Below are positions 7,988 to 17,850 of a stretch of 64,000 nt of DNA, in pieces. The DNA is from Pleomorphomonas koreensis DSM 23070. GTDB taxonomy: Bacteria; Pseudomonadota; Alphaproteobacteria; Rhizobiales; Pleomorphomonadaceae. A program made the position numbers and the translations under genes. Under the pieces are notes generated by a model. That model was not told the DNA's origin and ran no database searches. It saw only the letters and a program-made list of their open reading frames with translations. Positions within the stretch are counted from its first letter, which is position 1. Each line of letters begins with the position of its first letter. The stretch covers positions 243,477 to 307,476 of the forward strand of contig NZ_AULH01000005.1 in assembly GCF_000425185.1 (NCBI RefSeq). Direction: 5' to 3'.

Positions 7988-8164
7988 ATGACAGCCAAAT
8001 GGCTGAGATCGATCCGATTTGTCGTGAACCCTCGCTCCTGGTTTCAGGAGCGAGGGGCGGCCAGACCGCCCAGGGCATCGACGATCATTCTCGGCATGAC
8101 ACTGGCTTTGGGGGGCGTAGTGCTCCTCGCCAAACTTATCGCTGAATTGCTCGCGGCGGCGTGA
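7988..8164 (+). CDS. 58-residue membrane protein between kdpA and kdpB
   Basis: The ATG is 8 nt after the kdpA stop. Residues 1-35 are basic and Arg/Pro-rich (FVVNPRSWFQERGAARPPRA). Residues 36-58 form one membrane span (LALGGVVLLAKLIAELLA), so the N-terminus is probably cytoplasmic. I do not recognise a family. Its position inside the transporter operon suggests an accessory or regulatory subunit. The frame also contains a perfect 12-bp hairpin at 8029-8056, so the reading frame and the RNA structure share sequence. kdpB follows 42 nt later. Confidence 0.6.
   Translation: MTAKWLRSIRFVVNPRSWFQERGAARPPRASTIILGMTLALGGVVLLAKLIAELLAAA
8029..8056 (+). other. perfect 12-bp hairpin in the kdpA-kdpB junction
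   Basis: CCCTCGCTCCTG (8029-8040) pairs with CAGGAGCGAGGG (8045-8056) around GTTT. No T-run follows, so termination is unlikely. RNA processing or stability control of the operon mRNA is more plausible. Confidence 0.6.
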
Positions 8165-8206
8165 CCGAGTGGTTGGCCCCCAAGAACAAACTCGCTGGAG
8201 TTTCTT

Positions 8207-10260
8207 ATGAACCAGTCCAAATCCGCGAGCATGCTGGACGCTCGCATACTCGTACCGGCCATTGGCGATGCTTTCAGGAAACTGAATCCGAAGAGCCTCG
8301 CCAAGAACCCCGTTATGTTCGTAGTCGCCGTGGTGTCAGTCCTCACGACGGCGCTGCTCTTGAAAGACATCATGACCGGGGCCGAAAATGTCGGCTTCTC
8401 GCTGCAGATCGTGTTGTGGCTGTGGTTCACGGTTCTCTTCGCCAACTTTGCCGAAGCCGTCGCCGAAGGGCGCGGCAAGGCGCAGGCGGAATCGCTTCGG
8501 CGCACCCGCAGCGAGACCCAGGCCAAGCTGCTCTCGAACGGCGGTTCCGACTACAAAATGGTGCCTGGCGCAACGCTGAAGGTCGGTGACGTTGTTCTGG
8601 TGGAACCCGGCGACATCATCCCCTCTGATGGCGAAGTCATCGAGGGTGTCTCCTCGGTGAACGAAGCCGCGATCACCGGCGAATCGGCCCCGGTGATCCG
8701 CGAATCTGGCGGCGACCGCTCTGCTGTCACGGGCGGCACGCAGGTGCTTTCCGACTGGATCAAGGTCCGGATCACGGCCGCGGCGGGTTCGACCTTCATC
8801 GACAAGATGATCGCTCTCGTCGAAGGCGCCGAGCGCCAGAAGACGCCGAACGAAATCGCGCTCAATATCCTGCTCGCGGGCATGACGTTGATCTTCGTGC
8901 TGGCGGTCGTGACCATTCCGAGCTTTGCTGCCTATTCCGGCGGCGTGGTTCCGGTGATCGTGCTCGTTGCCCTGTTCGTCACCCTCATCCCCACGACCAT
9001 CGGCGCGCTGCTGTCTGCTATCGGCATCGCGGGTATGGACCGGCTGGTGCGCTTCAATGTCCTGGCCATGTCCGGCCGTGCTGTGGAAGCCGCCGGCGAC
9101 GTCGACACGTTGCTGCTCGATAAGACCGGCACCATCACGCTCGGCAACCGCCAGGCAAGCGAGTTCCGGCCGGTCCGCGGCGTCACCGAGAAGGAGCTGG
9201 CCGACGCGGCGCAGCTAGCCTCGCTGGCTGACGAGACGCCGGAAGGCCGATCGATCGTCGTGCTCGCCAAGGAAAAATACGGCATCCGCGCACGCGACAT
9301 GGCGAGCCTCAAAGCGACTTTCGTTCCGTTCACGGCGCAGACCCGTATGAGCGGCGTCGACCTGGACGGTTCGACCATCCGCAAGGGCGCGGTCGATGCG
9401 GTTCTGAAGCACGTGGAACTCGCCACGGTCGCAACCGGCACCCCGCGTGCGTCCACTGAAAGCGTTCGTGAGCTTCAGGGCATCGCCGACCAGATCGCCA
9501 AGGCAGGCGGCACGCCGCTCGCTGTGGTGAAGGATGGCCGCCTGCTCGGGGTCATCTATCTCAAGGACATCGTCAAGGGCGGCATCAAGGAGCGGTTCGC
9601 CGAGCTGCGCCGCATGGGCATTCGCACGGTGATGATCACCGGCGACAACCCGATGACCGCGGCGGCTATCGCTGCCGAAGCCGGTGTCGACGACTTCCTG
9701 GCGCAAGCGACGCCCGAGAACAAGCTGGCGCTAATCCGCGAGGAACAGGCCAAGGGCAAGCTGGTCGCCATGTGCGGCGACGGCACCAATGACGCCCCGG
9801 CGCTCGCCCAGGCGGATGTCGGCGTCGCCATGAACACCGGCACGGTCGCCGCCCGCGAGGCTGGCAACATGGTGGATCTCGACAGCGATCCGACCAAGCT
9901 GATCGAAATCGTGGAAATCGGTAAGCAGTTGCTGATGACGCGCGGCGCGCTGACGACGTTCTCGATCGCCAACGATATTGCGAAGTATTTCGCGATCATC
10001 CCGGCGATGTTCCTCGTCTTCTATCCGCAGCTCGGTGCGCTTAACATCATGGGCCTCGCTTCGCCCCAGAGCGCGATCCTGTCGGCGATCATTTTCAACG
10101 CTCTCATCATCGTGGCGCTGATCCCGCTGTCGTTGAAAGGCGTCAAGTATCGCGCCATCGGAGCGGGTTCGCTGTTGTCCCGAAACCTCCTGATTTACGG
10201 CCTGGGCGGCATCCTTGTCCCCTTCGCCGGCATCAAACTCATCGACATGGCGATCACCGC

Positions 10261-10276
<16 letters not shown>
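8207..10276 (+). CDS. kdpB: KdpB, P-type ATPase subunit
   Basis: 689 residues. It is the ATP-hydrolysing subunit of the K+ pump. Motifs in order: actuator TGES at about 157-160, the phosphorylated Asp at about 305 in DKTGTITLG, the nucleotide-domain region, and [22 protein letters not shown] in the hinge. Membrane helices flank these. The Ser of TGES is the residue whose phosphorylation inhibits E. coli KdpB at high K+. Its stop codon TAA is the loop of a perfect 13-bp hairpin (10261-10289). Confidence 0.97.
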
Positions 10277-10927
<651 letters not shown>

Positions 10928-10939
10928 ATGAAGGTGCCA

Positions 10940-10958
10940 GACGGCTATAATAGCCGTC
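10940..10958 (+). other. hairpin in the kdpC-kdpD gap
   Basis: GACGGCTA (10940-10947) pairs with TAGCCGTC (10951-10958) around TAA. No T-run follows. It separates the transporter genes from the two-component regulator genes and may lower or uncouple kdpDE expression. Confidence 0.5.
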
Positions 10959-10983
10959 CTGACCGTTGATCCGGAGCGATTAA

Positions 10984-13689
10984 GTGTCTGACGATCCGAT
11001 AAGAGAGCACAGCCGGCCATCGCCCGACGCGTTACTGGAAAGCGCGCAGCGGGAGACGCGGGGCCACCTCAAGATCTTTCTTGGGGCGGCTCCGGGTGTA
11101 GGCAAGACGTATGAGATGCTCATGTCGGGCCGGGCTCAGCGGGCGGATGGCGTCGACGTGGTCATCGGGGTGGTCGAGACCCACGGGCGGGCCGAGACCG
11201 AGGCTCTGGTCGACGGGTTCGAGATCGTTCCGCGTCGCACAGTGCCCTATCGAGGGCATGTGCTCGATGAAATGGACATCGACGCGATTCTGGCGCGCAA
11301 GCCGGCGCTCGTTCTGGTGGATGAACTCGCCCATACCAACGCCCCTGGCAGTCGCCACCCCAAGCGCTATCTCGATGTCGAGGAACTGCTCGCCAACGGC
11401 ATAGACGTCTACAGCACGCTCAACATCCAGCACGTCGAGAGCCTCAACGACGTCGTGGCCCAAATCACGCGCATCCGGGTGCGAGAAACCGTTCCGGATT
11501 CGATCATCGATCGTGCCGACGACATCGAGATCATCGACATCACGCCGGGCGACCTGATCAAGCGCTTGAACGAGGGCAAGGTTTACCTGCCCAAGACCGC
11601 AAAGCGCGCAACGCAGAACTATTTCTCGCCAAGCAATCTGACGGCCCTTCGTGAGTTGGCTCTGCGGCGCACGGCGCAGCGGGTCGATGACCAGTTAGTC
11701 ACCCATATGCAGGCGCACGCCATCACCGGCCCGTGGTCGGCCGGCGAGCGTGTCCTGGTATGTATCAACGAACGGCCCGGGGCGACGGCGCTCGTGCGCT
11801 ATGGCCGCCGTCAGGCCGACCGGCTTCGTGCGCCTTGGGCTGCGGTTCATGTCGAAACGAGCAAGGATGCCCGGCTTTCCGAGCACCAAAAGGACAAGAT
11901 CGCCAGTGCATTGCGACTTGCCGAGCAACTCGGCGCTGAGGCCGTTACCCTGCCCGGCGAGAACGTTGCGCAAGAAATTCTGACCTACGCATCGACCAAC
12001 AACTATACGCATGTCATCGTCGGCATGCCGACCTCGCCCAGGTGGCGGGAGCTTTTCGCGGGCTCCGTTTCGCATGATCTGATCCGCGCCAAGACGGATG
12101 TGAGCGTGCACGTCATCTCGCCGGGCAATGGCGAGGATACGCGACGTCCGGCGACCGTGAGCGCACGATCTAAGAAGCGCCCAGACGTCGGTCACTATCT
12201 GTGGAGCACGCTTTACGTTGCCGTGGCATTGGGCCTCGGGACGGCGCTCTCCCGCTTTCTGGATGTGCGCAATATCGCGCTTGTCTTCCTGATGGCGGTT
12301 CTCGCCTCGGCGATGGGCGGCGGTTTGTGGCCGGCATTGTTTGCGTCTGTGCTAAGCGCGCTTGCCTTCAATTTTTTCTTTCTCGACCCTCTTTACACTC
12401 TTGTCATCGGCGATCCTGAAAGCGTGGTGGCCTTTGCCTTTTTCTTGGTGGTTGCGGTTATCGCAAGCAACCTTGCCAGCCGCGTTCAGCGGCAGGCCGT
12501 GACTGCGCGTGAGCGCGCGAAGACAACTGAAGGTCTCTATCAGTTCAGCAAGAAGCTCGCCGGCGCTGGGACGTTGGGAGACGTTCTGTGGGCGACGGTC
12601 TATCAGATCGCTTCCATGCTGCACGTTAGGGTGGTTGCGCTTCTGCCAGAGAATGGCCGCATCGCGGTCCAAGCAGGATATCCGCCGGACGATACGCTTG
12701 ACGATGCGGATATCGCCGCTGCGCATTGGGCCTGGGAGCATGACAAGCCCGCGGGCCGTGGGGCGGATACACTACCGGGAGCGAAGCGCCTCTACTTGCC
12801 TTTGAAGACGGGGCGAACACAGGTCGGTGTGATCGGGCTGGACAATGACAAGCAGGGGCCAGTCCTGACACCTGCCGAGCAACGGCTTTTCGACTCCCTG
12901 GCGGATCAGGCCGCTCTGGCGATCGAGCGCATCCAACTGGTCGCCGATGTCGACAATGCGCGCCTCGCGGCCGAGGCGGACAAGCTGCGCTCCGCGCTTC
13001 TCACATCGCTCTCGCATGATCTCAAGACGCCTTTGGCGTCGATCCTCGGGTCTGCAGGAGCGTTGAGAGACTATTCGACCTCTCTGACGGACTCCGGCCG
13101 GGTCGAACTGCTGACGACAATTGTCGAAGAGGCCGAGAGGCTGAACCGGTTCATCGCGAACCTTCTCGACATGACCCGATTGGAATCGGGCGCGGCGGCG
13201 GTATCGCTGACGCCGCTGTTCATCGGCGACAGCGTCGGCAGCGCCCTGCGTCGCGCTGAGAAGATACTGGCTTGCCATAGGGTCGATCTCGCGGTGCCGC
13301 CCGATCTGCCGATGGTCCGCCTCGATCCGGTCCTGTTCGAGCAGGTGCTGTTCAATCTCCTCGACAACGCGCGCAAATATGCGCCTGCGGGCTCGCTGAT
13401 CTTGATCAGGGCCTGGGCGGAAGAGGACCATGTTGTTTTGCAGATCGTCGATGAAGGGCCCGGCATTCCCTCTGACGACCTGACGAGAATTTTCGACAGT
13501 TTCCACCGCGTCCGGAAGAAGGACCACGTCCAGGCTGGGACGGGGCTTGGTCTGTCTATCTGCAAGGGATTTGTCGAGGCGATGGGCGGGACGATTTTCG
13601 CAACTAATCGGGCTGACAGACCCGGCGCCATTTTCACGCTGCGGTTTTCGATCGGACCGGAGCCATCGCCTATGGAAGGAAGGATATGA
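10984..13689 (+). CDS. kdpD: KdpD, potassium and turgor sensor histidine kinase
   Basis: 901 residues from a GTG start. Domains in order: the N-terminal KdpD domain with Walker-type GAAPGVGKTYEML at about 34-46; a universal-stress-like domain (about 250-370); four membrane spans (about 400-500); a GAF-like region; HisKA with LSHDLKTPLASI and the phospho-His near 678; and an HATPase with NLLDNARKYAP and GTGLGLSICKG. It phosphorylates KdpE when K+ is limiting. It overlaps kdpE by four bases (ATGA). Confidence 0.96.
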   Translation: MSDDPIREHSRPSPDALLESAQRETRGHLKIFLGAAPGVGKTYEMLMSGRAQRADGVDVVIGVVETHGRAETEALVDGFEIVPRRTVPYRGHVLDEMDIDAILARKPALVLVDELAHTNAPGSRHPKRYLDVEELLANGIDVYSTLNIQHVESLNDVVAQITRIRVRETVPDSIIDRADDIEIIDITPGDLIKRLNEGKVYLPKTAKRATQNYFSPSNLTALRELALRRTAQRVDDQLVTHMQAHAITGPWSAGERVLVCINERPGATALVRYGRRQADRLRAPWAAVHVETSKDARLSEHQKDKIASALRLAEQLGAEAVTLPGENVAQEILTYASTNNYTHVIVGMPTSPRWRELFAGSVSHDLIRAKTDVSVHVISPGNGEDTRRPATVSARSKKRPDVGHYLWSTLYVAVALGLGTALSRFLDVRNIALVFLMAVLASAMGGGLWPALFASVLSALAFNFFFLDPLYTLVIGDPESVVAFAFFLVVAVIASNLASRVQRQAVTARERAKTTEGLYQFSKKLAGAGTLGDVLWATVYQIASMLHVRVVALLPENGRIAVQAGYPPDDTLDDADIAAAHWAWEHDKPAGRGADTLPGAKRLYLPLKTGRTQVGVIGLDNDKQGPVLTPAEQRLFDSLADQAALAIERIQLVADVDNARLAAEADKLRSALLTSLSHDLKTPLASILGSAGALRDYSTSLTDSGRVELLTTIVEEAERLNRFIANLLDMTRLESGAAAVSLTPLFIGDSVGSALRRAEKILACHRVDLAVPPDLPMVRLDPVLFEQVLFNLLDNARKYAPAGSLILIRAWAEEDHVVLQIVDEGPGIPSDDLTRIFDSFHRVRKKDHVQAGTGLGLSICKGFVEAMGGTIFATNRADRPGAIFTLRFSIGPEPSPMEGRI

Positions 13690-14381
13690 ATACGTCAGTA
13701 GTCAAGATTCTCGTCGTAGATGACGAGCCGCCGATCAGGAAACTCCTGCGCGTTGGGCTGACGGCCGAGGGCTACGCTATGGTCGAGGCTGTAAACGGCG
13801 AGGAAGCCGCCGCGCTCATCACAGAGGAGAAGCCCGATCTGATCCTGCTCGATCTTGGGCTGCCAGATATCTCAGGACATGACCTTCTTGAGAGGTGGCG
13901 TGCCGAACTTGTCGAGCTGCCGATAGTCGTCCTCTCCAGCCGGACCGATGAAACGGGCATCGTAAAGGCGCTGGAACTGGGCGCCGACGATTATCTCACC
14001 AAACCATTCGGGATGCGCGAGCTGGCGGCGCGCATTCGGGTGGCGCTGAGGCACAAGCTTCAGCAACAGGGCGAACGCCCGATATTCCAGGTCGGCGACC
14101 TCTCGGTCGACCTGGTGAAGCGGATTGTCAAGGTCGCAGACAAGGAGGTGAAGCTCTCACCCAAGGAATACGAAATCTTGCGCGTCCTCGTGCAGCACGC
14201 GGGCAAGGTCATCACGCACCAGCATATCCTCAAGCATGTGTGGGGCGGCTCGACCGATGTCCAATATCTGCGGGTCTATGTCCGCCAGTTGCGGCAGAAG
14301 ATAGAGGCCACGCCCGATCAGCCGCAATACATCCTGACTGAAACAGGTGTCGGTTACCGCCTCCGTGAACCGGAGCAGTGA
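13686..14381 (+). CDS. kdpE: KdpE, OmpR-family response regulator
   Basis: 231 residues. The receiver domain has the acidic pocket VDDEPP and the phospho-acceptor Asp near residue 55 in LILLDLGLPD. The C-terminal winged helix includes LSPKEYEILRVLVQHAGKV and ends TETGVGYRL. It is phosphorylated by KdpD and activates kdp transcription. The 11-bp spaced repeats at 1539, 5042 and 5838 suit this DNA-binding class. Its stop overlaps a possible GTG start at 14378 for the next gene. Confidence 0.96.
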   Translation: MNTSVVKILVVDDEPPIRKLLRVGLTAEGYAMVEAVNGEEAAALITEEKPDLILLDLGLPDISGHDLLERWRAELVELPIVVLSSRTDETGIVKALELGADDYLTKPFGMRELAARIRVALRHKLQQQGERPIFQVGDLSVDLVKRIVKVADKEVKLSPKEYEILRVLVQHAGKVITHQHILKHVWGGSTDVQYLRVYVRQLRQKIEATPDQPQYILTETGVGYRLREPEQ

Positions 14382-14428
14382 CCGCGCACGCTCGCCTGGA
14401 AGCGGGCGACTTTAACGCGAGTACTCTT

Positions 14429-14881
14429 ATGAACCTGTCATCTGCCATCGCACCAGAGGACGTGATCCTTGATCTATCCATCTCCACGAAAGCCGTCCTG
14501 ATCAAAAAGCTGGCGGCGCATGCCGCCGCTCGCACAGGGTTGACCGAGGAAGCGATCCATACAGCCTTGCTGGGACGCGAGCGTCTGGGCTCAACCGGCA
14601 TCGGCCATGGCGTCGCCATGCCTCATGCGCCTGTACCCGGACTCCGAACATCATTCGCCGCGCTGATGGTGTTGAAGAAACCGATCGATTTCGAGGCGGT
14701 GGACGACCTTCCGGTCGACGTTGTCTTTCTGCTTCTGTCGGCCCCCGAAGGCAGCAACGAGTATCTGAAGATTCTCGCGGCAGTCGCCCGTAAGATGCGC
14801 GATGAGCGGGTCATGAAAGTGCTGCGCGGCGCCAAGTCGGAGCATGCCGCTTATTCTATTCTAGTTGAGCAGCCAGTATGA
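14429..14881 (+). CDS. ptsN: PtsN-like EIIA-Ntr protein
   Basis: 150 residues from ATG 14429; an in-frame GTG at 14378 would add 17 residues and overlap kdpE. The start MNLSSAIAPEDVILDL matches the usual PtsN N-terminus. The active-site motif GIGHGVAMPHAP contains the phosphorylatable His near residue 66. EIIA-Ntr is a regulatory phosphoprotein of the nitrogen PTS; in E. coli its dephospho form binds KdpD and raises kdp expression. A dedicated copy downstream of kdpE suggests local tuning of this sensor. No other PTS gene is nearby. Confidence 0.88.
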   Translation: MNLSSAIAPEDVILDLSISTKAVLIKKLAAHAAARTGLTEEAIHTALLGRERLGSTGIGHGVAMPHAPVPGLRTSFAALMVLKKPIDFEAVDDLPVDVVFLLLSAPEGSNEYLKILAAVARKMRDERVMKVLRGAKSEHAAYSILVEQPV

Positions 14882-14890
14882 GGGCCTCCT

Positions 14891-15324
14891 ATGAGAACTA
14901 TTTTTGGCTTTTCGCCCCTGTTCCGGTCGAGCATCGGCTACGACCGAATGTTGAATGCGCTCAAAGCTGCGAGCGCGCCGGGAGTATCGACAACTGGCCT
15001 CCTTATGTTATCGCCGGGCTTGGCGAGGACGACTACCGCATCACCATCGCGGTGGCCGGCGTCTCACAGGACAAGCTGACGATCCCGCAGGAGCAGAACA
15101 TGCTCATGGTGTCGGGTCAGAAGCCGGGCGAGGACAACAGCCTATATTTGCATCTCGGCGTTGCCGGGCGTCGCTTTGAGTTGGCCGCCCAAGTCAAGGT
15201 CGCACGCGCCCGCCTCGTCGGTGAAAAACATCCGCGAGCGGAAAGGTCGGGCTCCCATCAAGCGGAAACGGCGGCACCTCAAATGCAGCGCAATCAACCA
15301 GCGAATGATCTTATGCCGAATTAG
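14891..15324 (+). pseudogene. hsp20/IbpA-type small heat-shock protein relic, frameshifted
   Basis: The frame from ATG 14891 reads MRTIFGFSPLFRSSIGYDRM, a classic alphaproteobacterial Hsp20 start, through LNALKAAS. Between about 14970 and 14985 the homology moves to another frame: IDNWPPYVIAGLGEDDYRIT, then VSQDKLTIPQEQNMLMVSGQ. Near 15200-15230 it degrades again; a third frame carries basic residues that resemble the expected end of the alpha-crystallin domain. At least two frame changes make it a pseudogene. It starts 9 nt after ptsN. Confidence 0.8.
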
Positions 15325-15508
15325 GAACTTGCTTAGGCGCTGAGACGCAAAAGAGCAGTCACCGGGGGTAAGTAGATATGCAGCGGCGCTCCCAATTAGG
15401 CCTTTGGCAATCGCTGTCGAGCCGAGTCGTGCGAGTTTGCTTGGTAACTCACTGTATTGGGCAGCAGGTGCCAACGGCCCAAAACAGGGAACGGGCGGGT
15501 GTGTAACG

Positions 15509-16492
15509 ATGGCTGCGGAAAGAACGCGTACCATAGAGCTTCGGCATCTTCGTTATTTCGTGTCGGCCGCGGAGCATGGCAGCTTCCGCAAAGCCAGCGC
15601 CGATACTAGGATTCAACACTCCGCGATTAGTCGCCGCATCCGTGATCTCGAACATCGGCTGGGTACGACATTGTTTCTTCGCCATAGCGGAGGCGTGTGT
15701 TTGACCTTCGCGGGGCAGCGTTTTCTTCGCCGTGCACGTCAGATTTTGCGGAACTTTGAAGATGGCGCCGAGGAAATCGCCTCGATCAAGCGCTCGGACT
15801 TTGGTCGGATCAAAATCGGCATCTACTCGTCAATCGCGTCGGGTTTCCTCGCGGAGCTGCTCGGTCTCTATGCCGATTGCCATCCGAAGGTTCAGATCGA
15901 CCTGATTGAAGACAACCCTGCGGATCAAGCCTCAGCAATTCGTCGAATGCAGCTGGACGCCGCGTTCCTGACAGGAGAGCGGAATTGGCGCGACTGCGAA
16001 ACACTTCCGCTATGGTCGGAGCGCGTATTCGCTGTGCTTCCTGTCGATCACCTCTTGGCGGGTCGCGACGAGTTGGAGTGGCAGCACCTGGCAGATGAGA
16101 ACTTCATCATCAATGAGGCAGGTCCGGGCCAGGAGATCCATGACTATCTGGTACAGCGCCTCGCCGCGTTCGGCTATCATCCTCAGATTAGCGTGCACCA
16201 GATCGGCAGGGAAAACCTTCTGCCGCTCGTGGCCTTGAAGCGTGGTTTGACGGTCGTCAGTGAGGCAATGACGGCCGCACACTTTCCGGGTCTCGCCTAT
16301 CGGCCGATTGTCGGCGAGGTTCTACCCTTTAGTGCCGTTTGGTCTCCGAAGAACGACAATCCGGCCCTAGGACAGCTTCTTGATCTCGCCCGCTCAATGT
16401 CCGGCCTGCGTGAAGCAGACGCTGTCACGCCTCCGGCGATGCCGATTGATGTGAACGCCGTGCCTTCGCAAAGCCCCGATCGGTTGCAATGA
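15509..16492 (+). CDS. LysR-family transcriptional regulator
   Basis: 327 residues from ATG 15509; the frame is open further upstream but homology starts here (TIELRHLRYFVSAAEHGSF). The N-terminal winged helix-turn-helix contains ASADTRIQHSAISRRIRDLE. The effector domain starts near residue 90 (GRIKIGIYSSIASGFL). Regulators of this type often sit beside the DUF2274-trbI end of such ICEs, so it may control transfer or an adjacent cargo gene; the ligand is unknown. It converges on the DUF2274 gene with a 68-bp overlap of coding ends. Confidence 0.9.
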   Translation: MAAERTRTIELRHLRYFVSAAEHGSFRKASADTRIQHSAISRRIRDLEHRLGTTLFLRHSGGVCLTFAGQRFLRRARQILRNFEDGAEEIASIKRSDFGRIKIGIYSSIASGFLAELLGLYADCHPKVQIDLIEDNPADQASAIRRMQLDAAFLTGERNWRDCETLPLWSERVFAVLPVDHLLAGRDELEWQHLADENFIINEAGPGQEIHDYLVQRLAAFGYHPQISVHQIGRENLLPLVALKRGLTVVSEAMTAAHFPGLAYRPIVGEVLPFSAVWSPKNDNPALGQLLDLARSMSGLREADAVTPPAMPIDVNAVPSQSPDRLQ

Positions 16493-16664
16493 AGCGTTCG
16501 AGCATCGGTACAATCAGCTTCGTCGGTTCGGTGATTGGCTGGCCCGTTTCACGGGCCAGAGCATCGGCATAGGCGACCAGATCGCGGTGCAGCGTCGCCG
16601 GCAGCTCCACAGTTGTCTTTACCGGCTTCTCGTCGACGATCGGACCTAGCTTCAACTTACTCAC
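16425..16664 (-). CDS. DUF2274 family protein at the end of the trb operon
   Basis: 79 residues. I choose the GTG at 16664 (SKLKLGPIVDEKPVKTTVEL) because GGAGG lies 5 nt before it; an ATG at 16676 overlapping the trbI stop would add four residues. The family is a small helical protein with TVELPATLHRDLVAYADALA and PMLERFIATDR, resembling ribbon-helix-helix proteins. It accompanies trbI in ICEs and plasmids, with role unproven. Its 3' end overlaps the LysR gene on the other strand. Confidence 0.85.
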   Translation of the reverse strand: MSKLKLGPIVDEKPVKTTVELPATLHRDLVAYADALARETGQPITEPTKLIVPMLERFIATDRGFAKARRSHQSASPEA

Positions 16665-16665
16665 A

Positions 16666-17850
16666 TCAGCCTCCATAAGGTTCGAGAACGAGATCGCGGG
16701 TGACGATGACACGCACCGGGAATCCCGGCCTGATCGTCAAAGTCGGCGTCACTTGGAGTTGTCGACGGACGATCTGCTGGCCGGCTTCGTGGATGGTGTC
16801 TTGGCCGCCATCGCGAATTGCGCGCATGAGGCGGTTTTCGTCGCTGACCGCAAGTTCCGCGCCAACGGCCAGCAAGGTCGAGAGGCCGGCGGCCTTGGCG
16901 AGATCCCACCAGTGATAGTCCACGCCGTCCTGCAGGCCGGCATGGCCCTGCGGATCAGCTCCGGGCTGGCGTTCGAGCACGATGGATCGTCCATTGGGGA
17001 AGATCAGGCGGCTCCAGACGAGCAGGACGCGCTTCTGGCCGAATTGAACACTGTTGTCATACTGGCCGACGAGTCGTGTGCCTTGCGGCACGATAAGGAT
17101 GCGACCCGTCGGGCTATCGTAGATATTCTCGGTCACTTGGGCCGTGATCTGCCCAGGGAGGTCGGACCGGATGCCTGTAATGAGCGCGGCCGAGATAACC
17201 GAGCCAGCTTGAAGGACATAGGGTGATGCCGGCGCCATGACCCGGTCGCCTGCCACCGTGCGCCGGTCAACGGGCGCGTTGAGGAAGGCCAGTTGACGAT
17301 CCTGGGCCGTGGCGACGCCCGGCTGCACTCCGGCGCCGAGGCCCGGCAGACCCGGTGTGCCGAGGCCTGCGGGGGCGGTAGCCGCGGTAGGACCATTCTG
17401 GAAGAAGACACGGCTGGTGCGAGCCGCCTCGATCTCCGCGAGACGACGCTGCTCTTCCGGATCGACCTGCGGCGCGGACATCGTGGGAGGAACGACCGGC
17501 TGGCCGCGATTCTGCGCGTCGAGGATTGAGCGTCCGAGGTCGCCAGGCAGCGCCGGCCCGAGAACAGGGCCGGTATAGTCGCGGGGCAGCCCGGCCAGAC
17601 CATCGGCCGTCGAACGGTTCTCAGTCGAATAGAGTTCCTCGTTGTTGCCGCCGCCATCCCTGGTTTGAAGGGCGTAGATGAGCGCGCCGCCAATGCCGAT
17701 GCTGACGACGACGCTCGCGGTCGCCAGGACCTTGCGGGACAGGCGTGTGACGCGGGGCGGCTCGGCACGCAAGCGCATAGGCGCGACGGACTCGGCCGGC
17801 GTCGCCGAGAGATTCTCCGGCTGTTGGTTGTTGGTGTCGTTGTCGATCAT
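16666..17850 (-). CDS. trbI: TrbI, VirB10-like scaffold of the mating pore
   Basis: 394 residues. A cytoplasmic N-terminus, one membrane span near 40-60 (VLATASVVVSIGIGGALIYA), a Pro/Gln-rich periplasmic linker and the VirB10 domain. The latter contains YVLQAGSVISAALITGIRSDLPGQ and ILIVPQGTRLVGQYDNSV. VirB10 proteins bridge inner and outer membranes in type IV secretion. It overlaps trbG by four bases and is the penultimate gene of the operon. Confidence 0.95.
   Translation of the reverse strand: MIDNDTNNQQPENLSATPAESVAPMRLRAEPPRVTRLSRKVLATASVVVSIGIGGALIYALQTRDGGGNNEELYSTENRSTADGLAGLPRDYTGPVLGPALPGDLGRSILDAQNRGQPVVPPTMSAPQVDPEEQRRLAEIEAARTSRVFFQNGPTAATAPAGLGTPGLPGLGAGVQPGVATAQDRQLAFLNAPVDRRTVAGDRVMAPASPYVLQAGSVISAALITGIRSDLPGQITAQVTENIYDSPTGRILIVPQGTRLVGQYDNSVQFGQKRVLLVWSRLIFPNGRSIVLERQPGADPQGHAGLQDGVDYHWWDLAKAAGLSTLLAVGAELAVSDENRLMRAIRDGGQDTIHEAGQQIVRRQLQVTPTLTIRPGFPVRVIVTRDLVLEPYGG

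Noticed and set aside
8029..8056. Intrinsic terminator between kdpA and kdpB
   Set aside because: Stem is perfect but no T-run follows, and termination here would abolish kdpB expression.
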